Positions 41,990 through 50,677 of a DNA stretch of 56,693 nt are shown here, one piece after another; positions within the stretch are counted from its first letter, which is position 1, and each line of letters opens with the position of its first letter. The DNA is from Candidatus Epulonipiscium sp. (GTDB lineage: Bacteria > Bacillota > Clostridia > Lachnospirales > Cellulosilyticaceae): positions 1-56,693 of the forward strand of contig JAAYSX010000029.1 in the NCBI GenBank assembly GCA_012518255.1, read 5' to 3'. A program made the translations under genes and the position numbers. The notes under the pieces were generated by a model. It saw nothing but the letters and a program-made list of their open reading frames with translations. It made no database searches and was not told the origin of the DNA.

Positions 41990-43090
41990 ATGAATATAGG
42001 TATTGTCGGACTAGGTTTACTTGGAGGATCACTAGCAAAGGCATTTAAGAAAGCAAATGCTACAAATAGCTATATAATTGCAGCAGATACATGCCTAGAT
42101 ACCCTCCAAAGGGCAAAAAAAGAAGAGGTCATTGACCACTGCGCATCTGGTATAGATGCATCCTTTTCTTCCTGCGCCGTTGTTTTTATTTGTACGCCTG
42201 TTGCACATATACCAGGGATTGTAAAACAGTTAATCCGCTATGTGCCCAAGGATTGTATTATCACTGATGTAGGAAGCACCAAATACGATATAGTTCAAAA
42301 GGTAGAGCATATATTAGAAGAGAATAATTCATCCGCCTACTTTGTAGGTGGTCACCCTATGGCAGGATCAGAGGACTCAGGTTATAGGTATTCTAAGGCC
42401 CACCTATTTGAAAATGCTTACTATATCATAACCCCTTATGCAAGTACGCCGGATTTTATTGTTTTTATTATTAAAAAGCTAGTAGAGAGAATCGGGGCTA
42501 TCCCTTTAATTATATCCCCCTCTTATCACGATTTTGCAACAGCATCCATTAGTCACGTTCCCCATATTTTGGCTGCTGGACTGGTACACCTTATTAAGGA
42601 TTCAGACGGGGAAAAAAACCTCCTCCACACCTTAGCAGCCGGTGGCTTTAAGGATATTACCAGGATTGCTTCTTCTAATCCAGGCTTATGGAGGGATATA
42701 TGTGTTTCCAATAAGGATCAAATCCTTAAAATGCTAAATAGATATATGGACATCCTAGAGGAAGCTAGGGATGCCATAGAGAACAATGAGGATGACTGGG
42801 TTTATGAGTTCTTTAGTGATGCCAAATCCTACCGGGACACTTTCCCAGCTCACTCCCCTGGCCTACTCGCAGAAAGCTATGTATTATTTGTTGATATCCA
42901 GGATAATCCTGGTATGATAGCCAAAATCTCCACCTTACTAAGTGATAATGGCATTAATATCAAAAACATAGGTATTGTTAACCATAGGGAATTCCACGGC
43001 GGAGTACTTCAAATAATTCTGGAGAAAAAATCCCACATGATAGATAGCATGCGAATTTTAACCAGTAATAACTATAGGGCTTTTTATTAG
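41990..43090 (+). CDS. tyrA: Prephenate dehydrogenase with C-terminal ACT domain
   Basis: A 366-residue enzyme that oxidises prephenate toward tyrosine. The Rossmann motif GIVGLGLLGGSLAKAFK opens the protein. The dehydrogenase core has GGHPMAGSEDSGY and HDFATASISHVPHILAAGL. The last 70 residues (YVLFVDIQDNPGMIAKISTL and on) form an ACT domain, likely a tyrosine or phenylalanine sensor for feedback inhibition. It lies 12 bp behind hisC, with AAGGAG, in the aromatic operon. Confidence 0.95.
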   Translation: MNIGIVGLGLLGGSLAKAFKKANATNSYIIAADTCLDTLQRAKKEEVIDHCASGIDASFSSCAVVFICTPVAHIPGIVKQLIRYVPKDCIITDVGSTKYDIVQKVEHILEENNSSAYFVGGHPMAGSEDSGYRYSKAHLFENAYYIITPYASTPDFIVFIIKKLVERIGAIPLIISPSYHDFATASISHVPHILAAGLVHLIKDSDGEKNLLHTLAAGGFKDITRIASSNPGLWRDICVSNKDQILKMLNRYMDILEEARDAIENNEDDWVYEFFSDAKSYRDTFPAHSPGLLAESYVLFVDIQDNPGMIAKISTLLSDNGINIKNIGIVNHREFHGGVLQIILEKKSHMIDSMRILTSNNYRAFY

Positions 43091-43117
43091 TTAATATTTT
43101 ATGATTAGGGGGACTTT

Positions 43118-44386
43118 ATGATTATTAGCAAAAAATCCAATATAAAAAGAAATATAAGCATACCTAGTGATAAATCCATTTCCCACCGGGCTATCATGCT
43201 AGGATCTCTTGCCACAGGAACCACAAGGGTAAGCAATTTCTTATTAAGTGATGATTGCCTAGCAACCATTGAATGCTTTAGGCAGATGGGGATTACCATA
43301 GAAGAAGGTAGGGATATTATTATACACGGCAAGGGCCTACATGGCCTACAGAAGCCTTCTAAAGCCCTCTATGTAGGAAACAGTGGAACTACTATTAGGA
43401 TATTATCAGGTATCCTTTGTGGCCAAAACTTCGATACTGTAATTGGGGGGGATAGCTCCATAAACCAGCGACCCATGGATAGGATATTAATTCCCCTAAG
43501 ACAAATGGGAGCTAACATCACTGCTTCTAAGGATGATAGCCTAGCACCACTCCATATAAGGCCATCTAGACTAAGTAGCATAGCCTATAAATCCCCTGTT
43601 GCTAGCGCCCAGGTAAAATCCTCCATTCTACTAGCTGGTTTATATGCTAAAGGTATAACTTCAGTTGAAGAAGCAGTTTTATCAAGAAATCATACAGAAC
43701 TTATGCTAGAAGGCTTTGGGGCAGAGATTGAATCATCTGCTACTAAGGCAAGTATCAAGGGCCTAGCTAATATGAAAGGGCTAAATATTAGGGTTCCTGG
43801 TGATATTTCTTCTGCTGCCTTCTTTATGGTTGCCGGGCTTATAATTCCAGACTCTGAAATATATATGGATAATATAGGGGTTAATCCTACCAGGGCAGGC
43901 ATTATAAAGGTGCTTAAAGATATGGGCGGGGATATTACACTTTCTAACCACCGAATAGAATGCGGAGAGCCAGTATGTGATATATTAGTAAGATCCTCCA
44001 AATTAAAGGGAACTGAAATTTCAGGAGACATTATACCCTCCCTGATAGATGAATTACCAATCATTGCAGTTGCTGCATGCTTAGCCAAAGGTCAAACAAT
44101 TATCTCAGATGCCAAAGAATTAAGAGTTAAAGAATGCGATCGTATAGATGCAATGACCAAGGAACTTAATAAGATGGGTGCAGATATTACTGCAAAGGAT
44201 GATGGGATGATTATAAGGCCTGTAAATATGCTAAAAGGCACATATGTAGATACTTATAATGACCACAGAATAGCTATGTCACTTGCAATAGCAGGGCTGG
44301 TTGCAGAAGGTGAAACAATTATCAACAACAGCGAATGTATCTCCATATCTTTTCCACAATTTGCAGAGATTATAAACAGTTTTTAG
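43118..44386 (+). CDS. aroA: 3-phosphoshikimate 1-carboxyvinyltransferase (EPSP synthase)
   Basis: A 422-residue enzyme of the shikimate pathway. Motifs are PSDKSISHRAIMLGSLATG (phosphate binding), GNSGTTIRILSGILCGQ and DKDCRID-like KECDRIDAMTKEL, and YNDHRIAMSLAIAGL near the C-terminus. The GxAxT stretch of class I is here GNSGTT, closer to the class II type. It lies 27 bp behind tyrA. The other shikimate genes are not in the window. Confidence 0.96.
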   Translation: MIISKKSNIKRNISIPSDKSISHRAIMLGSLATGTTRVSNFLLSDDCLATIECFRQMGITIEEGRDIIIHGKGLHGLQKPSKALYVGNSGTTIRILSGILCGQNFDTVIGGDSSINQRPMDRILIPLRQMGANITASKDDSLAPLHIRPSRLSSIAYKSPVASAQVKSSILLAGLYAKGITSVEEAVLSRNHTELMLEGFGAEIESSATKASIKGLANMKGLNIRVPGDISSAAFFMVAGLIIPDSEIYMDNIGVNPTRAGIIKVLKDMGGDITLSNHRIECGEPVCDILVRSSKLKGTEISGDIIPSLIDELPIIAVAACLAKGQTIISDAKELRVKECDRIDAMTKELNKMGADITAKDDGMIIRPVNMLKGTYVDTYNDHRIAMSLAIAGLVAEGETIINNSECISISFPQFAEIINSF

Positions 44387-44428
44387 TATATAACATAGAA
44401 TAGAAGGCTTCTTCTAGTTGCATAAAGA

Positions 44429-44456
44429 AAGCACAGCAAATACTTGCTGTGCTTTT
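44429..44456 (+). terminator. Intrinsic terminator of the hisC-tyrA-aroA operon
   Basis: AAGCACAGCAA and TTGCTGTGCTT pair fully across a four-base loop, followed by TTATATCATATTT. It lies about 42 bases past the aroA stop. Confidence 0.85.
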
Positions 44457-44546
44457 ATATCATATTTGCCCATTTAAGGGTTTTTAAATATTTTGCGGTT
44501 AAACATGAATTTTGTAGTTTTATATTATCATATGTTATTAGTATTG

Positions 44547-45065
44547 TCAAAGTGAAAGTATTTTATTCATTTCCTCAGCTATATATTCTTTATCTGTTAG
44601 GACATCATAAAATCCTTTATTAAAATATAGCCTCTGGGCATCCACAGTACGCATATCACTAATCTGCATACGTGTTGTACGCCCATTCATAAATCCCTCT
44701 ACTTTAATATCAATTTGGAAATTTGGATCTGCTTTTAAGGAATCTTCCTTAACAGATGTGGTTGGTATTATTACAAATTTACTCTTAAATTGCTTTAAAA
44801 CATAACACCAATGTCCCCCATATAACTCTTTTGGAAACCCCCTAGTTAAGTTAAAGTATGCTATTTGATGTGTCTTTGGCAACTTTTTAGGTTTATAAAA
44901 AGTTGTAGATGGGTCCCCTGTTTGCTTTGGAGTTAAATTATTGTAGAAATACGATAATTGACCAACTAGATATTCTAGGTCTGTTACAAAGCCATCGACA
45001 TCCCTATAATTGTCCAGATCCCCTAACATGTCTGCTACTCCATCCATCCGGCTTTTAATATTCAT
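44547..45065 (-). CDS. Diverged PemK/MazF-like protein, orphan
   Basis: A 172-residue protein. Residues 1-60 form a helical N-terminal extension. From residue 66 the pattern follows the MazF fold: IAYFNLTRGFPKELYGGHWCYVL (66-90), FVIIPTTS (97-104) and the dimer-region MRTVDAQRL (138-146). The threonine of the PTTS loop matches MazF, but the catalytic Arg of the GxxRP position is replaced (GGHWCY). Such proteins occur singly in Clostridia. No antitoxin gene is adjacent (aroA and purH are the neighbours). It may be a diverged RNase or a non-catalytic relative. Confidence 0.65.
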   Translation of the reverse strand: MNIKSRMDGVADMLGDLDNYRDVDGFVTDLEYLVGQLSYFYNNLTPKQTGDPSTTFYKPKKLPKTHQIAYFNLTRGFPKELYGGHWCYVLKQFKSKFVIIPTTSVKEDSLKADPNFQIDIKVEGFMNGRTTRMQISDMRTVDAQRLYFNKGFYDVLTDKEYIAEEMNKILSL

Positions 45066-45178
45066 TTCCTTCTCCTCCCCTTCTCCTTTCTTAAAAATTC
45101 CCCCTATTTAGATTATAGCATTATTTTATTAAAATTCAAAGGGTAAAATGAATATTTTATAATATATGGTAGTTATTG

Positions 45179-46726
45179 TCAGTGTTTAAAGTGTCTCATA
45201 CCTGTAAAGATCATAGTTATCCCATATTTATTACACACATCTATAGAATCTTGATCTTTTATAGACCCACCTGGTTGTATAATCGCTTTTATTCCAGCCC
45301 TAGCTGCTGCTTCTACAACATCTGGGAATGGGAAGAAGGCATCTGATGCTAGTACACTTCCTTCTACTGTTTCTTCCCCTAAAAACTCTATTCCATGTTC
45401 TATAGACTGCTCAGCAGCCCAAATCCTATTAACCTGTCCACCACCAAGCCCTACTGATTGTCCGTCCTTAGCAAGGGCAATACCATTTGACTTAACATGC
45501 TTTACAATTTTCCAGGCAAATATTAAATCTTCCATTTCCTTATCTGATGGTTTTCTATCTGTAACTACCTTAAAGTCTTCTTCCTTATATAATACCAAGT
45601 CCTTATTTTGAACTATCATTCCCCCACCTACTTTTTTCATATCATAGGCAGATTTATTTATATAATCTATATCATCTAATTGTAAAATTCTAAGGTTCTT
45701 TTTGGATTTTAGTACTTCTAATGCATCTTCATCATATTCTGGCGCTATAACTATTTCTAGGAAAATCTTAACCATTTCATCAGCTGTTTTCTTGTCAATT
45801 TTCTTATTGGAAACCACAATACCTCCAAAGATAGATATAGGATCTGCCTGGTAAGCTTTCATATAGGCATGGTATATTGTATCGGCTGTTCCAACTCCAC
45901 ATGGATTAGCATGCTTTACGGCTACTATTGCCGGCTCTGTAAACTCCTTAAGAAGCTCTAAAGCTCCATTAGCATCATTGATATTGTTATAGGATAGTTC
46001 CTTACCATGTAACTGCTTAGCTGCTGGAAGGGTCCCTTCCTTACCTGTAACCTCTTCATAAAAGGCTGCATCCTGGTGTGGGTTTTCTCCGTACCTCATT
46101 TGCTGAACCTTCTCAAAAGTTAGAGTTAACGTCTCTGGAAGCTCCTTGTCTTCCCTCTCCTCCCTTAGGTAGTTAGCTATCATAGCGTCATAGTGGGCAG
46201 TATGTTCAAAAACCTTTGAAGCTAAATAAAACCTCGTCTCTTTGGAAACTTCCCCTTCTTCAAGCTCCTTAATAACTAAATCATAGTCCTTAGGATCTAC
46301 TAGAACAATTACATCTTGATTGTTCTTAGCTGCGCTACGAAGCATTGTAGGTCCACCTATATCTATGTTTTCTATAGCATCTTCAAGGGTTACATCTTCT
46401 TTTAGAATTGTTTCTTTAAAAGGATATAGGTTAACTACAACTATATCTATAGGCTTAACCCCTAGGTCTTTGATTTGATTCATATGATCCTCATTATCCC
46501 TCATAGCTAATAAGCCTGCATGGATATTGGGATGCAAAGTCTTAACCCTTCCGTCTAAACATTCCGGAAAACCTGTTACATCTGAGATTCCTATTACAGG
46601 AATACCAGCATCTTCAATAGTCTTAGCTGTCCCCCCTGTAGATATAATATCTACACCTAGTTTATTAAGTTTTGAAGCTAAATCTGTAATTCCTGTCTTG
46701 TCTGATACACTAATTAATGCTCTCAT
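45179..46726 (-). CDS. purH: Bifunctional AICAR formyltransferase / IMP cyclohydrolase
   Basis: A 515-residue enzyme performing the last two steps of IMP synthesis. The N-terminal cyclohydrolase domain opens [18 protein letters not shown] and has [14 protein letters not shown] and [16 protein letters not shown]. The formyltransferase domain has [24 protein letters not shown] and [18 protein letters not shown], and the C-terminal GMRHFKH is complete. The ATG at 46726 has GGGAGG; an in-frame start at 46750 adds eight residues. A ZTP riboswitch lies directly upstream. Other pur genes are absent here. Confidence 0.97.
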   Translation of the reverse strand: MRALISVSDKTGITDLASKLNKLGVDIISTGGTAKTIEDAGIPVIGISDVTGFPECLDGRVKTLHPNIHAGLLAMRDNEDHMNQIKDLGVKPIDIVVVNLYPFKETILKEDVTLEDAIENIDIGGPTMLRSAAKNNQDVIVLVDPKDYDLVIKELEEGEVSKETRFYLASKVFEHTAHYDAMIANYLREEREDKELPETLTLTFEKVQQMRYGENPHQDAAFYEEVTGKEGTLPAAKQLHGKELSYNNINDANGALELLKEFTEPAIVAVKHANPCGVGTADTIYHAYMKAYQADPISIFGGIVVSNKKIDKKTADEMVKIFLEIVIAPEYDEDALEVLKSKKNLRILQLDDIDYINKSAYDMKKVGGGMIVQNKDLVLYKEEDFKVVTDRKPSDKEMEDLIFAWKIVKHVKSNGIALAKDGQSVGLGGGQVNRIWAAEQSIEHGIEFLGEETVEGSVLASDAFFPFPDVVEAAARAGIKAIIQPGGSIKDQDSIDVCNKYGITMIFTGMRHFKH

Positions 46727-46779
46727 TTTATCCTCCCTTTCAACTTTCAACTTTTATCTTTAATCCTTAACTTTTAGCT

Positions 46780-46895
46780 AAAAAAAGACCGCCTGGACCA
46801 CACCCAAAAATAGTGTAGCCCAGACGGTCGACTTTTAATATTTTCTTATACTTCCTACAGGTTATTTCCTGTTGCCGTCAGTCGCATAAGAACTT
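46780..46895 (-). ncRNA. ZTP (pfl) riboswitch with terminator, controlling purH
   Basis: Minus-strand aptamer at about 46815-46895. It has GACTGACGG near the 5' end, GGAAATAACC, GAAGTATAAG and the 3' conserved segment CGACCGTCTGGGC. These match the known ZTP/pfl consensus. The 3' strand GACCGTCTGGGC can instead pair with GTCCAGGCGGTC (about 46787-46798), forming a terminator ending in seven T residues (46780-46786). ZTP or ZMP binding should block the terminator and switch on purH, which consumes the ZMP-related substrate AICAR. Only 20 bp separate it from the purine permease stop. Confidence 0.92.
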
Positions 46896-46913
46896 GCAAT
46901 TTATTCTTAAATC

Positions 46914-48284
46914 CTACCATCCCATGTAAACTGAGAATGATGGTGATCCTACAACTAATTTAATAGCAAATACAAATGCTAGTACATACATAATCCATGT
47001 TACTTCATCACGCTTTCCTGCAAAAGCCTTTACAAGAACATATGAGATAATACCAAACACTAGGCCTTCAGAGATACTATAGGCAAGTGGCATCATAGCC
47101 ATTGTTAAAAAGGCTGGTAATGACTCTGTAATATCTGTAAAATCAACTTTAGTGATACCATCTATCATAAATACACCTACAAGAACAAGTGCTGGTGTAG
47201 TTGCAAATCCTGGTATAGCAAGGAAGATTGGTGAAAATACAAGAGCTAGCGCAAAACAAATAGCTGTTGTAAGTGATGTTAAACCTGTTCTACCACCCTC
47301 AGCAACTCCCGCACTACTTTCCACAAATGTTGTTACTGTTGATGTACCAAGCATAGCACCTACCGTAGTACCAATAGCATCTGATAATAAAGCTTGTTTA
47401 ATCTTTGGAAGCTGACCATCTTCATCTAAATAATCAGTCTTACTAGCTACTCCCATTAAGGTTCCAAGGGTATCAAATAAGTCTACAAATAAGAAGGTAA
47501 ATGTAACTATAACAAAGGTAATAAAATTGTTAAGGTTTGCAAATATCTCACTAAATGGTACAAACTTAAATGCTACCGGCTTTAAACTTGGTGGTAAACT
47601 TAAAAATGCTGATGGAATTAATGAAAATGTGTTTTCCATATCTGGTACATACCAGCCAATAAGCTCAGCACCTATTCCTAAAATATATGTTGAAAGTATC
47701 CCGAATAAAAGAGCACCCTTAACATTTTTCTTTAACATAATACCTGTAAGTATAATACCTACTGTAGCAAGAACTGCTGGTGCTAAGGTCATATCGCCAA
47801 GCTTAACTAGCGTAGCCCCATCTGCAACAATAATGCCTGCATTTTGAAGTCCTACAAAGGCAATAAAAAGTCCAATACCTGCACTTACTGAATATTTAAT
47901 AGTTTGTGGTATAGCATTAAATAGAGCTTCCCTAACATTAAATAGTGTTAAAATAATAAATATAATACCTTCTGCTAAGATACATGTTAATGCAAACTCC
48001 CAGCTTTGCCCCATAACTCCTACAACAGTAAATGCAAAGAATGCATTAAGACCCATTCCTGGTGCTAGTGCAAACGGGTAGTTAGCCATAAGAGCCATAG
48101 CAACTGTAGCTATAACTGCTGATAAGGCCGTTGCTGTAAATACCCCACCCTTGTCCATTCCTGCTACAGATAAGATATCTGGGTTTACTGCAAGTATATA
48201 TGCCATTGTCATAAACGTTGTAATACCTGCTATAACCTCCGTTTTTACATCGGTGTTATTTTCCTTGAGCTTAAAAAATTCCAT
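46914..48284 (-). CDS. NCS2/AzgA-family purine base permease (guanine/hypoxanthine/adenine type)
   Basis: A 456-residue transporter with about 12-14 helices. The family start (EVIAGITTFMTMAYILAVNPDIL) and the motifs LAPGMGLNAFFAFTVV and FLFVDLFDTLGTLMGVASK, followed by GTSTVTTFVESSAGVAEGGRTGL, are those of the AzgA/PbuG/PbuO group. It likely brings in hypoxanthine, guanine or adenine. It has its own promoter (48331-48359). The purH ZTP riboswitch lies directly downstream, so read-through would link purine uptake and synthesis. Confidence 0.92.
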   Translation of the reverse strand: MEFFKLKENNTDVKTEVIAGITTFMTMAYILAVNPDILSVAGMDKGGVFTATALSAVIATVAMALMANYPFALAPGMGLNAFFAFTVVGVMGQSWEFALTCILAEGIIFIILTLFNVREALFNAIPQTIKYSVSAGIGLFIAFVGLQNAGIIVADGATLVKLGDMTLAPAVLATVGIILTGIMLKKNVKGALLFGILSTYILGIGAELIGWYVPDMENTFSLIPSAFLSLPPSLKPVAFKFVPFSEIFANLNNFITFVIVTFTFLFVDLFDTLGTLMGVASKTDYLDEDGQLPKIKQALLSDAIGTTVGAMLGTSTVTTFVESSAGVAEGGRTGLTSLTTAICFALALVFSPIFLAIPGFATTPALVLVGVFMIDGITKVDFTDITESLPAFLTMAMMPLAYSISEGLVFGIISYVLVKAFAGKRDEVTWIMYVLAFVFAIKLVVGSPSFSVYMGW

Positions 48285-48330
48285 TTTTGTCCCCCTTGTT
48301 TTAGTTAAGTTAATATGTAATATATTATAT

Positions 48331-48359
48331 ATAATACCTAATATTTAATAGCGGGTCAA
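48331..48359 (-). promoter_or_regulatory. Promoter of the purine permease
   Basis: On the minus strand, TTGACC (48354-48359), a 17-bp spacer and TATTAT (48331-48336). Just upstream lies a GAAC - 24 bp - GTTC inverted arrangement (48369-48400, plus strand) that loosely recalls PurR PurBoxes; the match is weak. The leader to the ATG is about 40 nt, with no room for a purine riboswitch. Confidence 0.7.
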
Positions 48360-48422
48360 GGATATTTCGAACGTTTTATTAATTATTCTTATTATCGTTC
48401 ATTTATTATACCCAAACATCCT

Positions 48423-49181
48423 TTAATATATACATTCTATATCCATTTTATCAAAAAACTCCAACCATTCTTGGGATGGTTTCCTATTAGTAATAACAAT
48501 ATCTATAGGATAAAAGTTAGTTAATCTAACCCTAGAATGTATACCAAATTTAGTATGATCTACTACTAATATTACTTTTTCTGCTGTTTCTATCATAGCT
48601 CTTTTGACACTTGCCTCTAGCTCATTGGATTCCATTATTCCTTTTTCTATCCCTATCCCCTTGCAAGATAAGATAGCCTTGTCTGCATAATAGCTGTTTA
48701 TAATCTTTTCTGATAATGGCCCTGTATAGGCTAGTGCTTTTGTAAGTAAGTGCCCACCTGTACAAATGGTATCAATGTTATCATAATGTACCATATCAGA
48801 TGTAACTACCACCGAATTTGTTATAAGGGTTAGATTTCTAAATCCTGTAATTCTTCTAACAACCTCTAAGGATGTACTACTAGAATCCACCATAATAACA
48901 TCCCCATCACATATAAGGGTACTAGCTAGTTCTCCTATATGCCTTTTCTCCGCCTTATTCCTCTCACTCCTACTAACAAATGGCACTTCTCTTCCACCCT
49001 CAGTCTGTAGTACAGCACCCCCATATGTACGCTTAATAATGCCCTCTTGTTCTAGTTTCTCTAAATCTCTACGAATTGTCTCTTCAGTTACATTAAAATT
49101 TTTACTAAGATCAATAACTTTAACTGAACCATTGGTAGATATTTGCTCAACTATGTGCCTTCTTCTTTCTAATGGCAACAT
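48423..49181 (-). CDS. DeoR-family transcriptional regulator
   Basis: A 252-residue regulator. The N-terminal HTH (ERRRHIVEQISTNGSVKVID with TEETIRRDLEKLEQEGIIKR) is the DeoR signature. The C-terminal sensor domain has GDVIMVDSSSTSLEVV, LTLITNSVVV and the DeoR sugar-phosphate-pocket stretch VDHTKFGIHSRV. These factors usually sense phosphorylated sugars and regulate a neighbouring sugar operon. No such operon is adjacent; the neighbours are a purine permease and an unknown gene. Its target is therefore not inferable here. Confidence 0.93.
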   Translation of the reverse strand: MLPLERRRHIVEQISTNGSVKVIDLSKNFNVTEETIRRDLEKLEQEGIIKRTYGGAVLQTEGGREVPFVSRSERNKAEKRHIGELASTLICDGDVIMVDSSSTSLEVVRRITGFRNLTLITNSVVVTSDMVHYDNIDTICTGGHLLTKALAYTGPLSEKIINSYYADKAILSCKGIGIEKGIMESNELEASVKRAMIETAEKVILVVDHTKFGIHSRVRLTNFYPIDIVITNRKPSQEWLEFFDKMDIECIY

Positions 49182-49353
49182 TATATCCCCTACCTTCTTC
49201 TTCTTCTGTAAAATTGCTACAAGTTCACGAAATACTTACAGTGTTACATTCGCAGTAAAATTTATGTATGTTTTAACTTATATAATAATTGTGGCATATT
49301 TCATTTTGATTGTCCATATATATTATTATAACAAATTTTTGAGGAGGATTCCT

Positions 49354-49911
49354 ATGTCTAAGCCTAAATTCATGGTGTTTAAATTAAAAGATTTATGGGT
49401 TCCAATTATAATAGCAGTATTTGCTATTATAATGGTTGTATTTCTAATAACTAGATTCACGGCCACTAAACCCACATTTTCACCAGATGCTGCTTTTAAT
49501 GATGGGCTTTATGTTACTGAAATATCACTAGACAATGCGGATTTTAATGTTGCAGTTTCTATCCATAAAAACACTATTAAATCTGTAGAATTAAGAAATT
49601 TGGATGATGAAACTAAACTTATGTTCCCATTACTTGAACCTAGTATAGCCTATATCAATGAGGAAGTTACAAAGACACAATCCCTAGAAATTGCGCCCTT
49701 TGAAGAAGCTAGGGAAACAACAGAATTCTTAATGAGCGCAGTTAAGGAGGCCCTTTCCCTTAATGAAGAAACCGTCGATATGCCTACTGATAACTTGGAG
49801 GATTACATATTAACAGAACCTGTTAGTAACTCCATTGATAATCCTGAGATGTCTGATCAGGCATATATAGATTGGGAAAGTGAACTAGATATGTTGCTAG
49901 AGGATGAATAA
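49354..49911 (+). CDS. Single-pass membrane protein, FMN-binding-like extracellular part (uncertain)
   Basis: A 185-residue protein, with AGGAGG seven bases before ATG 49354. Residues 12-33 (LWVPIIIAVFAIIMVVFLIT) are one membrane anchor. The outer part has DGLYVTEISLDNADFNVAVS, KSVELRNLDDE and TEFLMSAVKEALSL, a layout like DGxY-containing FMN-binding or FMN-bind-related proteins, but the flavin SGAT motif is absent. The last 50 residues are very acidic. An in-frame reading from upstream (49039) runs antisense to the DeoR gene and is rejected. The stop codon lies at the left edge of the 191-bp inverted repeat. Confidence 0.7.
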   Translation: MSKPKFMVFKLKDLWVPIIIAVFAIIMVVFLITRFTATKPTFSPDAAFNDGLYVTEISLDNADFNVAVSIHKNTIKSVELRNLDDETKLMFPLLEPSIAYINEEVTKTQSLEIAPFEEARETTEFLMSAVKEALSLNEETVDMPTDNLEDYILTEPVSNSIDNPEMSDQAYIDWESELDMLLEDE

Positions 49912-50100
49912 AGGTAATGGTTAGTATACTTTAACCTGGGTAAGATTTTTGTTAAGTCCAACTACTTATAAATATCTTTTTTCTAAAAGCTGCAAACTCG
50001 CCAAGCTCAAACATGCAGCTTTTTACACGCAAAATGATATTTACTCGTAGGGACTTAAAGTAAAATCTTACAATGGTCTCGTATACTAACCATTACCTTT
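49910..50100. repeat. 191-bp near-palindromic element (MITE-like or long structured RNA)
   Basis: The outermost 20 nt (49910-49929 and 50081-50100) are perfect inverted copies. Internal segments also match as inverted copies: TAAGATTTT with AAAATCTTA, TTAAGTCC with GGACTTAA, and ATAAATATC with GATATTTA. The centre is a perfect stem AAAAGCTGCA (49985-49994) / TGCAGCTTTT (50014-50023) around a 19-nt loop. The whole element can fold into one long hairpin. It contains no open frame and lies between convergent genes. I saw no second copy in the window and no clear target-site duplication. Confidence 0.85.
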
Positions 50101-50123
50101 CACTTCATTCTAATAGACTATTA

Positions 50124-50591
50124 TCAGAGGTGTTTTAATCTTTTGTATTTTAATCCAAAACCCATAAGTATGGTTGGTGCAAAGTTTAACGCTAATGATA
50201 GTATAGGTGTATTAGGCAATGGTAGAAGATGATTTATGATAATAAAAGGACTATGGTAAACATTCATCAATATCCAGTAACTGCTTGATTCTTTTGGTAT
50301 ATCAACTAGTTCCCACCCCACTATTGATACCGTATAAAGCCATATAATAATACCAACAATTGCAATCAGACAGCCTGCAAAAAAATCATATTTTTTATTC
50401 TGACTTGTATCTAACCACCCACCTAAATAGATATATAAAAATAAAAATCCTATCGTTATTAATATCCTACTTATTATATGTGTCGTATACTGTCCTATTG
50501 CAGGGCCTGTTGCTACAAAAAATATCAGAAATATAAATGACAGAATCACAATCAACAAATGAAGCATAAGTGCCTTTAAATTATTCCTCAT
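50124..50591 (-). CDS. Small integral membrane protein of unknown function
   Basis: A 155-residue protein with about four hydrophobic helices (LKALMLHLLIVILSFIFLIF; ILITIGFLFLYIYLG; FAGCLIAIVGIIIWLYTV; and one near the end). No family is recognised. The ATG at 50591 has GGGGG about five bases upstream; an ATG at 50603 lacks a site. It converges on the 191-bp inverted repeat and is followed (upstream on this strand) by the ABC exporter pair, but it is not obviously in their operon. Confidence 0.7.
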   Translation of the reverse strand: MRNNLKALMLHLLIVILSFIFLIFFVATGPAIGQYTTHIISRILITIGFLFLYIYLGGWLDTSQNKKYDFFAGCLIAIVGIIIWLYTVSIVGWELVDIPKESSSYWILMNVYHSPFIIINHLLPLPNTPILSLALNFAPTILMGFGLKYKRLKHL

Positions 50592-50677
50592 ATACACCCC
50601 CATAATTATTAAACATCATACCACGCTAAAATCTACTTGCCTGCCCTAGCCATAAAATATATACCTGGGTTGTACTT

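Noticed and set aside
48285-48422. Purine riboswitch upstream of the permease
   Set aside because: The leader after the promoter is only about 40 nt, and none of the conserved purine-aptamer loops is present.
49039-49353. N-terminal extension of the membrane protein from 49039
   Set aside because: It runs antisense into the DeoR gene. A perfect AGGAGG and ATG at 49354 give the natural start before the membrane anchor.
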